Source: Paenibacillus sp. FSL W8-0186
Lineage (GTDB): Bacteria > Bacillota > Bacilli > Paenibacillales > Paenibacillaceae
Direction: 5' to 3'
NCBI RefSeq assembly: GCF_037969765.1
Contig: NZ_CP150207.1
Location: 5,593,311 to 5,657,310, forward strand
DNA length: 64,000 nucleotides
Under the pieces are notes generated by a model that was not told the origin of the DNA, ran no database searches, and saw only the letters and a list, made by a program, of their open reading frames with translations. The position numbers and the translations under genes are program-made. How positions within the stretch are numbered: the first letter of the stretch is position 1; the number at the start of each line of letters is the position of its first letter. Positions 1 through 8,055 of the stretch are shown here, piece by piece.

Positions 1-457
1 TGGCAATCCGTCCGCCTTTTGTCCGTTCGTTAATGGTCTTCCGTTCAAACTCTGAAAAAGAGCCTATCATTTGCAGAAACATCATTCCTGACGGTGTGGA
101 TGTATCGAAATTTTCTGACACGCTAATGAATGCTATCCCTTTTGGTTCAAGTTCATCCTCTATCAATAATATCAAATTTCTCAACCTTCTGTGGATACGG
201 TCTGCCTTCACTACGACGATTCCTGTCACTTCGTTTTCAGCCTGCTGAACATACTGCATCATGTCTCTGTATCCTTCACGTTCAGTCGTACTTCCACTTT
301 CTCCTTCGTCTTTAAACATTCCTGCCAATTCCCAGCCTTGACTGATACAGTACGCTTCAATCTTTTTCACTTGCTCCGCTATCGAAGTATTCTCTATCTG
401 ACTATCTGATGAAATTCGAGCGTAGCCAACCACTTTCTTCATTTTCACGTTACCCAC
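1..457 (-). CDS. Serine recombinase (N-terminal part, cut by window edge)
   Basis: This is the first 152 codons of a serine site-specific recombinase; the 3' end lies beyond position 1. The start is GTG at 457, seven bases after AGGAGG. The N-terminal resolvase domain shows the nucleophile region YARISSDSQ, the arginine motif KADRIHRR, and FSEFER followed by INERTKGG, which leads into the long E helix. This pattern is typical of large serine integrases of phages, integrative elements and SCC cassettes. The DNA-binding domain is not in the window. It probably excised or integrated the AT-rich island that runs to about 4.9 kb. Which element class it belongs to cannot be decided from this fragment. 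Confidence 0.88.
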   Translation of the reverse strand, partial: MGNVKMKKVVGYARISSDSQIENTSIAEQVKKIEAYCISQGWELAGMFKDEGESGSTTEREGYRDMMQYVQQAENEVTGIVVVKADRIHRRLRNLILLIEDELEPKGIAFISVSENFDTSTPSGMMFLQMIGSFSEFERKTINERTKGGRIA

Positions 458-611
458 GTCCAGTCCTCCTTTTTTGTAAACACTATACGACCTAGATTAA
501 GGAAATTACAATTCCTTTTATCCTTCCTGCCGTTCTTTTACCGTGATAGTGGTAAAACAAATTTATTTTGAGTTTTGCCATCCTACTGCTTCAATCATAA
601 AAAAGGGAACG

Positions 612-631
612 AACAAGCCTCCTCGCCTGTT
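612..631 (-). terminator. Terminator after the HGGxSTG gene
   Basis: Reading leftwards, AACAGGC and GCTTGTT pair around a GAGGA loop with one mismatch, followed by GTTCCC and then six T. It lies just after the stop codon at 643 of the phage-like gene, so it probably ends that transcript. Confidence 0.55.
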
Positions 632-642
632 TGCCCCCTCAG

Positions 643-1155
643 CTAGCTGCGTTTGTATTCCTTCCTTGCCCGATCAAGTATTTCAGCCAATCGATCTAAA
701 GAGCCATCGCTTTTATTCCCCTGCATTTCTAAAAGCCTACTGCTCTCCCTAATCAAGTTTACCATGTTCATTTCAACCCTCGTTATCGATTCCTCAATGG
801 CACGTATGGTGGCAGGGTTCGGCTTTTCCTTCTGTTGCTCCTGTTTAATACGTTCCATCATGCGCCGTATGCGTATTTCACATAGTTTGAACCTATTTTC
901 AACTTGCGACGCTGGGTCTGTTGATACTAGGGAATACAGTTCCCGTTCTTCATCCGTCAGCGTATCGACCCAGATCGCTTCATATAGTCCATGTTTCAAT
1001 GCGTTCTTATTACCTTTTAGGCTCCCTTTATGTTTTGCCCTATCCTTCGGTCCAGTAGACTTTCCCCCGTGAAGCCTACAGCGCCCGTTTGCTAAGGCGG
1101 CTCTTTTACAAGGCTCGCCGCTTCTCGTCTTTGCCCCACACAGCTTTTTCTCCAT
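643..1155 (-). CDS. HGGxSTG-domain phage-like protein (possible terminase small subunit)
   Basis: A protein of 170 residues. The N-terminus has a putative metal-binding module: Cys in KKLCGAKT, Cys in GEPCK, Cys in GRCRLH and then HGGKSTGPK. The phrase GNKNALKHGLYE follows, a signature of HGGxSTG proteins found in phages and mobile elements, some of which act as small terminase subunits. The C-terminal 90 residues are charged and helical. I chose ATG at 1155 because GGCGGTGAAAGG precedes it and the Cys module starts there; an upstream in-frame codon at 1227 lacks a ribosome-binding site. It is the last gene of a leftward cluster of small genes. The packaging role is an inference only. Confidence 0.65.
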   Translation of the reverse strand: MEKKLCGAKTRSGEPCKRAALANGRCRLHGGKSTGPKDRAKHKGSLKGNKNALKHGLYEAIWVDTLTDEERELYSLVSTDPASQVENRFKLCEIRIRRMMERIKQEQQKEKPNPATIRAIEESITRVEMNMVNLIRESSRLLEMQGNKSDGSLDRLAEILDRARKEYKRS

Positions 1156-1253
1156 CCTTTCACCGCCTAACCTCATTTCATGGGGTATCGTTTCCCCGAC
1201 CGGGGGGAGGACTAACCGCCCCAGCACTTTATCTGTACCTAATGCCTAATGGG

Positions 1254-1442
1254 TCAATTTGCTTCCTTCTGTTTCTTTCTTGCCTTTTGGTGCTGAAACT
1301 CCTTGAATGCTGCCAGTAGGTCTGTTTCGCAAAGAAAATCTATAAAGCCCTCTAACAGATAAGCATTTCGTAGAATCGTATCGTTGGCCATGCTTAGTTC
1401 CTCCATTAGGAACCTTTCATGCTCTGTTATTTCTTCGTTCAT
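1254..1442 (-). CDS. Small hypothetical phage-like protein (62 aa)
   Basis: An acidic, helical protein of 62 residues with a lysine-rich tail (KARKKQKEAN). It starts at ATG 1442 with GGGAG about nine bases upstream. It is co-directional with the neighbouring small genes of the island. I recognise no family. It resembles the small accessory proteins found between structural or packaging genes of phages, but nothing in the sequence fixes a role. Confidence 0.55.
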   Translation of the reverse strand: MNEEITEHERFLMEELSMANDTILRNAYLLEGFIDFLCETDLLAAFKEFQHQKARKKQKEAN

Positions 1443-1567
1443 TTTTGTTACTCCCTTCTGTAACCGTCAAATTTGGTTTGTATGTGTTTTCTATTTCGGG
1501 GGGGCTAGTAAATTACGGTATAAGTTTCCTGCAACGTATACTTGCCCCCTTCTCGTTGGTGCTCGTA

Positions 1568-1720
1568 TTACTGCATTACTTCTTTTGCCTTACGTTCCCA
1601 ATACCTCTGCATATATTCCTTTTCCTTCTGTTTGTTCTCTAGCTTCTGCCGCCACTTCCTTTTGTACTCTCGTTCGTGCTTGCGGCGTGCTTCTAGTGCT
1701 TCGGGGCTTAATTTCACCAT
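1568..1720 (-). CDS. Small basic hypothetical protein (50 aa)
   Basis: A highly basic helical protein of 50 residues (MVKLSPEALEARRKHEREYK at its start, then KRKWRQKLENKQ). It starts at ATG 1720 with GGAGG ten bases upstream, inside the end of the previous gene. The density of Arg, Lys and Glu suggests a nucleic-acid-binding or coiled-coil peptide. It is translationally close to the 59-residue gene upstream (stop at 1726). No family is recognised. Confidence 0.5.
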   Translation of the reverse strand: MVKLSPEALEARRKHEREYKRKWRQKLENKQKEKEYMQRYWERKAKEVMQ

Positions 1721-1725
1721 ATGCT

Positions 1726-1905
1726 CTAGTCCTCCAGTATTTCAATTATCCCGTCATCTTCATCCACTATCTCAATTACAAACCCATCCTCTGTCTGTCC
1801 CTTGGGAATTTCATATCCATTGAGATACAAGCGTTTCCCGTTACCGTGTTTCTTCCTAAGTTGCTTGGCTAGTTTAAGTTCACTAGGTGTAAGCTTCCGA
1901 CTCAT
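1726..1905 (-). CDS. Small hypothetical protein (59 aa)
   Basis: A protein of 59 residues with a basic N-terminal half (SRKLTPSELKLAKQLRKKHG) and a strongly acidic C-terminus (EIVDEDDGIIEILED). It starts at ATG 1905, five bases after the stop of the coiled-coil gene whose end supplies the GAGGGG ribosome-binding site, so the two are probably translationally coupled. No known family is recognised. It belongs to the leftward cluster of small genes on the accessory island. Confidence 0.5.
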   Translation of the reverse strand: MSRKLTPSELKLAKQLRKKHGNGKRLYLNGYEIPKGQTEDGFVIEIVDEDDGIIEILED

Positions 1906-1910
1906 CTGCT

Positions 1911-2366
1911 TTACCCCTCTAGTTCCTTAAGTCTCGCCATCTGGTAATCAAGAGTCCGTTCTGTCTCCTGTATTCGCTCTTCCGCCCGTTGAACCATTGC
2001 CACCGCTTCTTCCTTTGCGTCCTCCAGTGCCTGCCGCTGGCGAGCTAACACACGTTCGTTAAACTGTAAAAACTCCTTCAAGCTAGATACCTCACGCTCT
2101 AACTCATTAATACGACGATGTATTTCCAGCCTTTCATATCCGTCCTTTCGGTCGCCCAGCGTTTCAAAATATTCCGCTTGATCTAATAGCTGCCGAACCT
2201 TTGTCGCTGCTTGTGGATCGGTTCCCGATAATTCCCCTGCTTGCTCTCTTAATTTCCTTGCCTGCTGAAAGTGGTCACGTATTTCCTCCACCAATGCTTC
2301 ATACTCTGCTTGCTCCTGAGCAAGTAAACCCATCTTTTCCTCTACTGCCTGTACACTTTTTGCCAT
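1911..2366 (-). CDS. Coiled-coil hypothetical protein (151 aa)
   Basis: A protein of 151 residues that is almost entirely predicted coiled coil, rich in Glu, Gln, Arg and Ala, with heptad-like runs such as RRINELEREVSSLKEF and AEERIQETERTLDYQMARLK. It starts at ATG 2366 after a strong AGGAGG. It heads the leftward cluster of small island genes. No catalytic motif is seen. A structural or scaffolding role in a phage-like element is possible but not shown. Confidence 0.6.
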   Translation of the reverse strand: MAKSVQAVEEKMGLLAQEQAEYEALVEEIRDHFQQARKLREQAGELSGTDPQAATKVRQLLDQAEYFETLGDRKDGYERLEIHRRINELEREVSSLKEFLQFNERVLARQRQALEDAKEEAVAMVQRAEERIQETERTLDYQMARLKELEG

Positions 2367-2677
2367 TGACGTTCATCCTCCTAAATGATTTTCTGCATGC
2401 AAAAAAGGCTCACTCCATCTGTAACAAGTGGAATAAGCCTTCTAAGTGTGTTCAAGTTTATATTTTCAAAGTTGATAAGTGTCTTAGGTACTACTTACTG
2501 TTTACAGTTTACGACCTACTTTATTAAAAGTAAACCCTGCAATAGGAGGGATTACTACTTCTTTTTACTGTCCACGTTGTCGAATCGTTCTCCATTCAGT
2601 AAGAGGTACTGTATCAAAGGAAGTAATTTCATGGTAATCTATCAGTAGTCACATTACATTCCGAGGAGGGAGACGCC
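2367..2677. other. Divergent intergenic region upstream of the restriction gene
   Basis: AT-rich spacer between the leftward small genes and the rightward restriction gene. It ends in a strong ribosome-binding site, GAGGAGGG at 2663-2670. A second AGGAGGG lies at about 2547-2553, followed by a short open stretch that reads FYCPRCRIVLHSVRG and stops near 2637. It has a CxxC pair but no convincing start codon. It could be a decayed or regulatory peptide. Confidence 0.4.
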
Positions 2678-3595
2678 ATAAACACAAAGGACATTATCGA
2701 CCTAGGAAACAGACACCTTAAAGGACTTATTGGACATACCTTTGATGTAATTGATGTTGCAAAGCCAGTATCTCCTGAGGCAGCAGTAAACTTAGCAAAA
2801 GTAATTTCAAAACTTTCTCCATTGGTAGGAAACCTCATTGAATTTAACACTTGTGACTATCTCAATGAGCAGGAGATATTTTCTGAATTAGGAAAGTGGA
2901 AGAGGCAAGACCCCGGCTTTCCTGACACAATTTTTGAAGGTAATATTACTCCTACCCCTGGTTTTGAAATAAAGGCTTGGTTTCCTCTTGCTACTGAAAT
3001 CACGGCCCGCTTCAAAGACAGCCAAAATCATTTCTTAGATGACCAAACATACGTAGCTATGTTGGCGTGGTTGCCCGAATATTTGATCTTTGGTAAACCA
3101 AAAATCATTGGTTTGGTTGTAGTATCGGGAGGTTCAGTAGCAAAAGCAAGAGATAGTCACTATCACAATCCACCAGATTACTTGGTGCTGGAACCAGAAG
3201 ACACAACTGCTAGAACTGTAAATCTTCAACAAACCAATACCAACGGATACAAGTTCCAAGGGACCCCAGAACAGTTTCTTGAAGCACAACAACTTGTTGC
3301 TAGTTGGGGACCTAACGGAAAGGATTACCTCCCGACGGCAGAATATCAAGCAAAGCTAAGAGAATTGATATACCGTTTTCCTTATAGACTGGATACAAAC
3401 TTCGCTAAAATGGATCGGATAATTCATACAGAAATTGAAACTTTTAAATCAAGTGTATACAATTTTAAGCTCCACGGTAAAACAATACGAGAATGGAATC
3501 GGCTTCTTTCCAAAGGAAGCGAAAGCCAAATAAAAAAAGAGTTGAAAACACATTTTGATATTGGAACCGATGAAGTTGAAGATCTAATAAATTAA
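2678..3595 (+). CDS. Type II restriction endonuclease with apparent ATA start
   Basis: A protein of 305 residues. It carries a PD-(D/E)XK nuclease signature: Pro82-Asp83, then Glu97-Ile98-Lys99 in GFEIKAWFP. It faces the DNA methyltransferase tail to tail, with only two bases between the stop codons, which is a usual type II restriction-modification layout. The reading frame is open upstream of the first conventional start (TTG 2822, no ribosome-binding site). The segment from 2678 on reads as good protein (DLGNRHLKGLIGHTFDVIDV). GGAGGG sits exactly seven bases before ATA 2678, and no ATG, GTG or TTG is in frame there. So translation probably starts at ATA, or this strain has a mutated start. 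The recognition site is unknown. Confidence 0.75.
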   Translation: MNTKDIIDLGNRHLKGLIGHTFDVIDVAKPVSPEAAVNLAKVISKLSPLVGNLIEFNTCDYLNEQEIFSELGKWKRQDPGFPDTIFEGNITPTPGFEIKAWFPLATEITARFKDSQNHFLDDQTYVAMLAWLPEYLIFGKPKIIGLVVVSGGSVAKARDSHYHNPPDYLVLEPEDTTARTVNLQQTNTNGYKFQGTPEQFLEAQQLVASWGPNGKDYLPTAEYQAKLRELIYRFPYRLDTNFAKMDRIIHTEIETFKSSVYNFKLHGKTIREWNRLLSKGSESQIKKELKTHFDIGTDEVEDLIN

Positions 3596-3597
3596 TA

Positions 3598-4650
3598 TCA
3601 AAAGATGGTGTTGAAGCGTTCAATCCCTAATTGGAAATAAGTACTATCTAACTCGGCGGCGAAGGCTCGTCGTCGAGTCTCCTTTGCAGCTAATGAAGCA
3701 GAAAAAAGTCCTCCAAAGGGCTCCCACACAACATCTCCCTCATCGCTAGACGCCTCAATAATCAAGCGCATTAAATCTAACGGTTTTTGGTTCAGATGTG
3801 CTGCTCTGCTGCCTTTTGTAGGAACTTTAATCCTCTCTGCCCCTTTTAAAGGATTCCGATCCCAAACATTCGTAAAACCCATTGGACAGTAGAATTTAGA
3901 ACGCATTTTTATCCAGTCCTCTGAGTTAAGAGGATTATTTCCATCACGTGAAAAGTATGGACGTCCCGAAGGTTCCCCATACTCATTAGCAAACGTCACC
4001 ATCTTTTCAAACATTTCTGGCGGGGGCATATACCAAAGGTGCCCTTGGTCTAAATATTTCCTAACAGCTACATCTTTCACTCCGCATGCTTCATTTGCTT
4101 TTCTTAAGGGCAATCCCGTTCGTTTCCACTCTCGGTAAAGCCACTGCTGCAACGTAAGATTATCAATACGAGGTTCAAATACATATTGAACACACATTTC
4201 TGTTACTACTGGGAATCTACGTATTTTTGCGGTATTAACATTTCCTGCAATATGAGCCTTTCCTTTATTCCAAACATTTGCATTTACATAACGCCATCCA
4301 TAACGCTCTAACACAGGATGGACAGTCGCCCAGCCTATCTCTGAATTCCAGAACCATAGTGTTGTCTGCGGTGTAGCTTGCTGACTCCATGCTTGAATGT
4401 GTGGCTCATACCATTCAGCTATACTATAGTGATTTGACGTATCTCCTTCAAACCCTAAAATACCATATGCACCATCTGATACAATAACGGTTGGAGTGTC
4501 CCATTTTGAGTAATAATTTTGGCTATCACCATGGTATAGGTTGATCTCACCATTTGTCCAATGGTCAATCTCAGGCAATGTATCTAATGTAACTGTTTTT
4601 CCACGCCCTACGGTACTAGTAGGTAAATGCTTGTTGTTTAAATTGCTCAT
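3598..4650 (-). CDS. Site-specific DNA methyltransferase (beta class, N4/N6)
   Basis: A protein of 350 residues and the protective partner of the adjacent endonuclease. Motif order is that of beta-class amino-methyltransferases: the catalytic motif IV comes early as SDGAYG (residues 58-63), and motif X (LNQKPLDLM) followed by motif I (VVWEPFGG) comes near the C-terminus. Between them a helix-turn-helix-like target-recognition segment reads LPLRKANEACGVKDVAVRKY and HLWYMPPPEMFE. Motif IV departs from the common (D/N/S)PP(Y/F), with Gly-Ala in place of Pro-Pro, so the methylated base (N4-cytosine or N6-adenine) cannot be assigned. ATG 4650 is preceded by GGAAGTGAG. It is transcribed convergently with the nuclease gene. 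Confidence 0.85.
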   Translation of the reverse strand: MSNLNNKHLPTSTVGRGKTVTLDTLPEIDHWTNGEINLYHGDSQNYYSKWDTPTVIVSDGAYGILGFEGDTSNHYSIAEWYEPHIQAWSQQATPQTTLWFWNSEIGWATVHPVLERYGWRYVNANVWNKGKAHIAGNVNTAKIRRFPVVTEMCVQYVFEPRIDNLTLQQWLYREWKRTGLPLRKANEACGVKDVAVRKYLDQGHLWYMPPPEMFEKMVTFANEYGEPSGRPYFSRDGNNPLNSEDWIKMRSKFYCPMGFTNVWDRNPLKGAERIKVPTKGSRAAHLNQKPLDLMRLIIEASSDEGDVVWEPFGGLFSASLAAKETRRRAFAAELDSTYFQLGIERFNTIF

Positions 4651-4841
4651 AACATCTCACTTCCTTTGAATAAGCAAAATCAATAACTAAAAGGTAACTA
4701 AATCAATGAGTAGTATCATGGAAGCTATCTTCTAATGGAATGTCCATGAAACTTCTCTAGGTGAACTTTTAAGTGACATTTTCTTATCCTAACCATTTTA
4801 ATCATTGTATCCAACGATAACGACAAGCTACAAGTAAATAA

Positions 4842-4931
4842 TTATACCATGACTTCAACTTGCCTACCTAATTTATCAATAAATGAACTATCCAAAACAA
4901 TTTCTTTCCTAATGGTGATTGTGTGTACCAT
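4842..4931 (-). other. rlmH 3' junction: 29-codon reading frame bounded by an 11-bp near repeat
   Basis: The rlmH stop codon overlaps an ATG (TGATG) that opens a 29-codon frame ([10 protein letters not shown] at its start) ending at 4842. The frame begins in AAGTGATGGTA and ends in AAGTCATGGTA, two copies 81 bp apart differing at one base. Base composition changes sharply here, from GC-rich rlmH to the AT-rich island. It may be an attachment-site scar or a small gene coupled to rlmH; the sequence alone cannot separate these. Confidence 0.35.
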
Positions 4932-5410
4932 CACTTGTGGTACGGTTCCCCCCGATTGATCTTCACCGCGCGATAAATCTGCTCCACCAGCACCAGGCGC
5001 ATGAGCTGATGGGGCAGCGTCATGCGCCCAAACGACAACCGCTGCTGCGCACGGCGGAGCACCGCATCGGCGAGCCCATGGCTCCCGCCGATGACAAACA
5101 CGACATGGCTCGTCCCATACGTGCCGAGCCTGTCGAACGTGGCGGCGAGCTCCTCCGAGCTCCACAGCTCGCCGCCTACTTCCAGAGCGATGACATGCGC
5201 ATCGCTCTTCACCTGGGCCAGCACACGCTCACCCTCGCGTGCCTTCACCGCCTGCACCTCCGCCTCACTCATCGTCTCCGGCGCTTTCTCGTCGGGCACC
5301 TCCACGACTTGAAACTTTACATAAGGGGTCAGCCGCTTCGCATACTCGGCGATTCCCTGCACCAAATACTTCTCCTTCAATTTGCCGACAGCCACAATTT
5401 GAATGAACAT
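4931..5410 (-). CDS. rlmH: 23S rRNA (pseudouridine1915-N3)-methyltransferase RlmH
   Basis: A SPOUT-class methyltransferase that methylates pseudouridine 1915 of 23S rRNA on assembled 70S ribosomes. The protein has 159 residues, the same size as staphylococcal and Bacillus RlmH. Diagnostic parts are the N-terminal [16 protein letters not shown], the SAM-binding knot loop FVIGGSHGL, and the C-terminal NRGEPYHK. I chose ATG 5410 because TAGGAG lies nine bases upstream; a second ATG three codons earlier overlaps that site. The 3' end of this gene is the integration site of SCC cassettes in Staphylococcus. Here an island with a serine recombinase starts immediately after it. Confidence 0.96.
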   Translation of the reverse strand: MFIQIVAVGKLKEKYLVQGIAEYAKRLTPYVKFQVVEVPDEKAPETMSEAEVQAVKAREGERVLAQVKSDAHVIALEVGGELWSSEELAATFDRLGTYGTSHVVFVIGGSHGLADAVLRRAQQRLSFGRMTLPHQLMRLVLVEQIYRAVKINRGEPYHK

Positions 5411-5621
5411 TCCAAGCATCTCCTATTCAGCCTGCCCCGAGAAGAGCGGCACCTCATTTATGAAATCCATTGCGCTTGTTCACATTACGTTATACCTTCT
5501 ATGTATTTCCCTATAATTTTCCACCCTGACTGGCGTTACCATTGGTTTGATTCCTAATTAACCTACATCCCCTAAGTAATTCAGCTTCCCACTCATTTTA
5601 CCCATCATCGCTAATCTACGC

Positions 5622-5661
5622 AAAAAGGCCGCTCTCCACACCCAAGGATGAAGAAGCCGCC
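5622..5661 (-). terminator. Probable terminator after the CxxH/CxxC gene; otherwise empty 360-bp gap
   Basis: Reading leftwards, GGCGGCT and AGCGGCC pair with one mismatch around a loop of about 20 bases, followed by five T. It lies in the gap 5411-5769 between the CxxH/CxxC gene and rlmH. I see no gene in the rest of that gap. Confidence 0.45.
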
Positions 5662-5769
5662 CTCTACACTTAATCTATCATTCCAATAAGTCCGTGCCAC
5701 CGACTCTAACCCTATGCACCTTGCTTAGCCGTCCGAAATGGCCACAATTCACTCCAGGTTAGCTGCACG

Positions 5770-5937
5770 TCATATAATCAAAAACTTCGCCCGCTGCTCG
5801 CATTCCTGGCAGGTCACCGGAGGATCCCACTCGATAAATTTCGTTTGATCCAAATCGACAATGTCCGGAGCCTCCTCGAACTCGTCCACGAACATATCAA
5901 TCGCTAATTCCACATGATCTTTGCAAACTACATACAT
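5770..5937 (-). CDS. CxxH/CxxC family small metal-binding protein
   Basis: A protein of 55 residues (MYVVCKDHVELAIDMFVDEF at its start, ending CQECEQRAKFLII). The pairs CKDH near residue 5 and CQEC near residue 45 match the CxxH/CxxC small-protein family that sits between htrA and rlmH in Bacillus-group genomes. The four residues probably bind zinc. ATG 5937 has AAAGGA upstream. The function of the family is not known to me. It lies between glpD and rlmH, on the same strand. Confidence 0.8.
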   Translation of the reverse strand: MYVVCKDHVELAIDMFVDEFEEAPDIVDLDQTKFIEWDPPVTCQECEQRAKFLII

Positions 5938-6070
5938 AAAATGAAAGCATCCTTTCTCTAGCTCGTCTCACGATCCGCCATTCGGTTCCACGATAAACAC
6001 AGTATACCCTTTTCAGTTCTACCACACTCCAGGGCAAAAAGGAACCATCTTCCCCATAAATATCGCTTCT

Positions 6071-8026
6071 CTAACTGTCCACATCCGCAGCATCCTCCGG
6101 CACGACCGCTTCATACAGCCGACTCTCCAGCTCCTCCGCATAACGAGCCTGCTCGTCCGTGCTCCAGCCCTGATAGGAAGCCATATATGCGGCAGCGGGT
6201 CCCTTCCATTTCCTCACCCAGTCGATATCGAACAGGAGCGCCCCCGTCCTGCGGACAAAAAAATCCTCCAGCGTCACCGCCATTTCATGCTCCATCGCAT
6301 ACCTCAGCGGCACGCTGACTTCCATGGGGAGCTTGCCCTCATCGGACACGCCTAGCGCAGCGGGCTGTCCAACCTCAGTCCTATCATCCGCTTTACTGAT
6401 ATCCGCCGGTTCAGGCATTTCTGAAGTGTCTGCCACTCCAGCGCCACCCAATGCTCGTAATTCTCCCGCTGCTCTAACACCCTTAACCTCCACAGCCGGC
6501 TCATTCCCCATCTCCCGCACTAGCTCAAACAGCCGATCCACGTTAGACCCATAGCAGGCCGCCCACTTTGCCGCCAATTCCCGAGGCAAGCCGAGGCCGG
6601 TCCCTTCCCGAGTCTTCTTCGCTACATAATCTTGAAAAGAGGCCGCTCCCCCCACATGGCCGCCTGAAATCGGCAGCTCCTTCGTCCGGCACGGCGGATA
6701 TTTCCCACCGGCGCCCACAACAGGTACAGCAACGCCGCCTGTCTCAACCCCTCTGCCCGAAGCGCCTTTACGGAAACCTCCCGTTTCTTCAACACGCCCA
6801 TTTCTGTCCCCGTCCGTCCCGCTGTCTTGGCCAGCTCTCTCCTCCAGCTTAGCCGCAACCCGATCCACCACGGTCTCTGCCATCTTCCGGTAGCCCGTCA
6901 GCTTCCCGCCGGCAATGGTGATCAGGCCGGACTCGGATTGCCAGATCTCATCCCGGCGGGAAATTTCCGAAGGACCCTTCCCTTCCTCGAAAATCAGGGG
7001 ACGAATGCCGGCCCAACTGGACTCGATATCCTCCGTCGTAATGCGCAGCTCAGGGAACATGCCATTCACAGCATCGAGAACATACTGCCGATCCCGCTCC
7101 GTCATGCGGGGATGCGCCATATCCCCGGTGTACTCCGTATCCGTGGTGCCCACATAGGTCTTGCCATCCCGGGGGATGGCAAACAGCATGCGACCGTCCG
7201 GCGTATCGAAATACACCGCCTGCCGCAAAGGAAACCGGCTCTGATCCACCACAAGATGGATCCCCTTCGTCAGCAGCAGCCGCTTGCCCTGCTGCGACCC
7301 ATCGAGCTGCCGCAGCGTATCAACCCAAGGGCCAGCAGCATTGACGATGCACCGGGCCCTTACCGTATATTTCCTGCCGCTGAGAACATCGGCGATTTCT
7401 GCCCCTGCAATTTGTCCAGCCTCATAATCGAACCGCTCCAGCCGCGCATAATTCAGCGCAAGCGCCCCATGGGCCACGGCCTCTTTAAGAACCTCTAGCG
7501 TTAACCGGGCGTCATCCGTACGATATTCCACGTAATACCCGCCGCCCTCCAGCCCTTCGCGGCGCAGCAGCGGCTCCTTTGCCAGCGTCTGTGCCGCGCT
7601 CAGCATCCGGCGCCGTTCCTCCCGCTTCACACCGGCCAGAAAGTCATAGACTCTGAGTCCAAGCGAAGTGCTGAACCTGCCAAAGGTGCCCTCCTTATAA
7701 ATCGGCAGCAGCATCCACTCCGGCGTCGTCACATGCGGCCCGTTCTCATATACAATCGCCCGCTCCTTGCCCACCTCGGCCACGACGCCGATATCGAACT
7801 GCTTCAAATAACGCAGCCCGCCATGGACAAGCTTCGTTGAACGGCTGGACGTGCCTGCTGCATAATCCTTCATATCAACAAGCCCGACTCTCATTCCGCG
7901 GGCAGCCGCATCCAGAGCAATGCCAGAGCCTGTAATTCCGCCGCCAATGATTAACAAATCAAGCGGAGCCTGTTCCATTTCTTGAAGTAAATGCATTCTC
8001 ATCCTGCTTGCAAACGGAGCTGTCAT
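6071..8026 (-). CDS. glpD: Aerobic glycerol-3-phosphate dehydrogenase, enlarged
   Basis: A membrane-associated flavoprotein that oxidises glycerol 3-phosphate to dihydroxyacetone phosphate and passes electrons to the quinone pool. The FAD-binding motif IIGGGITGSG lies at residues 26-35. STKLVHGGLRYLKQ, YVGTTDTEYTGD and ITIAGGKLTGYRKMAE are classic GlpD blocks. The C-terminal domain ends with VRRTGALLFDIDWVRKWK. At 651 residues it is about 90 longer than typical GlpD (about 555-560). The surplus sits in two low-complexity Gly/Glu/Ala-rich segments, about residues 396-441 and 511-564, on either side of a conserved block. The frame is intact and all core motifs are present, so the enzyme should be active. 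A leader hairpin lies upstream. Confidence 0.95.
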   Translation of the reverse strand: MTAPFASRMRMHLLQEMEQAPLDLLIIGGGITGSGIALDAAARGMRVGLVDMKDYAAGTSSRSTKLVHGGLRYLKQFDIGVVAEVGKERAIVYENGPHVTTPEWMLLPIYKEGTFGRFSTSLGLRVYDFLAGVKREERRRMLSAAQTLAKEPLLRREGLEGGGYYVEYRTDDARLTLEVLKEAVAHGALALNYARLERFDYEAGQIAGAEIADVLSGRKYTVRARCIVNAAGPWVDTLRQLDGSQQGKRLLLTKGIHLVVDQSRFPLRQAVYFDTPDGRMLFAIPRDGKTYVGTTDTEYTGDMAHPRMTERDRQYVLDAVNGMFPELRITTEDIESSWAGIRPLIFEEGKGPSEISRRDEIWQSESGLITIAGGKLTGYRKMAETVVDRVAAKLEERAGQDSGTDGDRNGRVEETGGFRKGASGRGVETGGVAVPVVGAGGKYPPCRTKELPISGGHVGGAASFQDYVAKKTREGTGLGLPRELAAKWAACYGSNVDRLFELVREMGNEPAVEVKGVRAAGELRALGGAGVADTSEMPEPADISKADDRTEVGQPAALGVSDEGKLPMEVSVPLRYAMEHEMAVTLEDFFVRRTGALLFDIDWVRKWKGPAAAYMASYQGWSTDEQARYAEELESRLYEAVVPEDAADVDS

Positions 8027-8055
8027 CTTCGTCTACCTCCTCTTATTGCAAGAAA

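Noticed and set aside
2548..2637. Zinc-ribbon peptide with CPRC motif upstream of the restriction gene
   Set aside because: The frame has no usable start codon at a proper distance from the nearby AGGAGGG, and it has only one CxxC pair.
4842..5165. 107-codon leftward frame over the rlmH 3' end
   Set aside because: Most of it is an out-of-frame reading of rlmH. Only the last 29 codons, after the rlmH stop, are of any interest and are reported separately.
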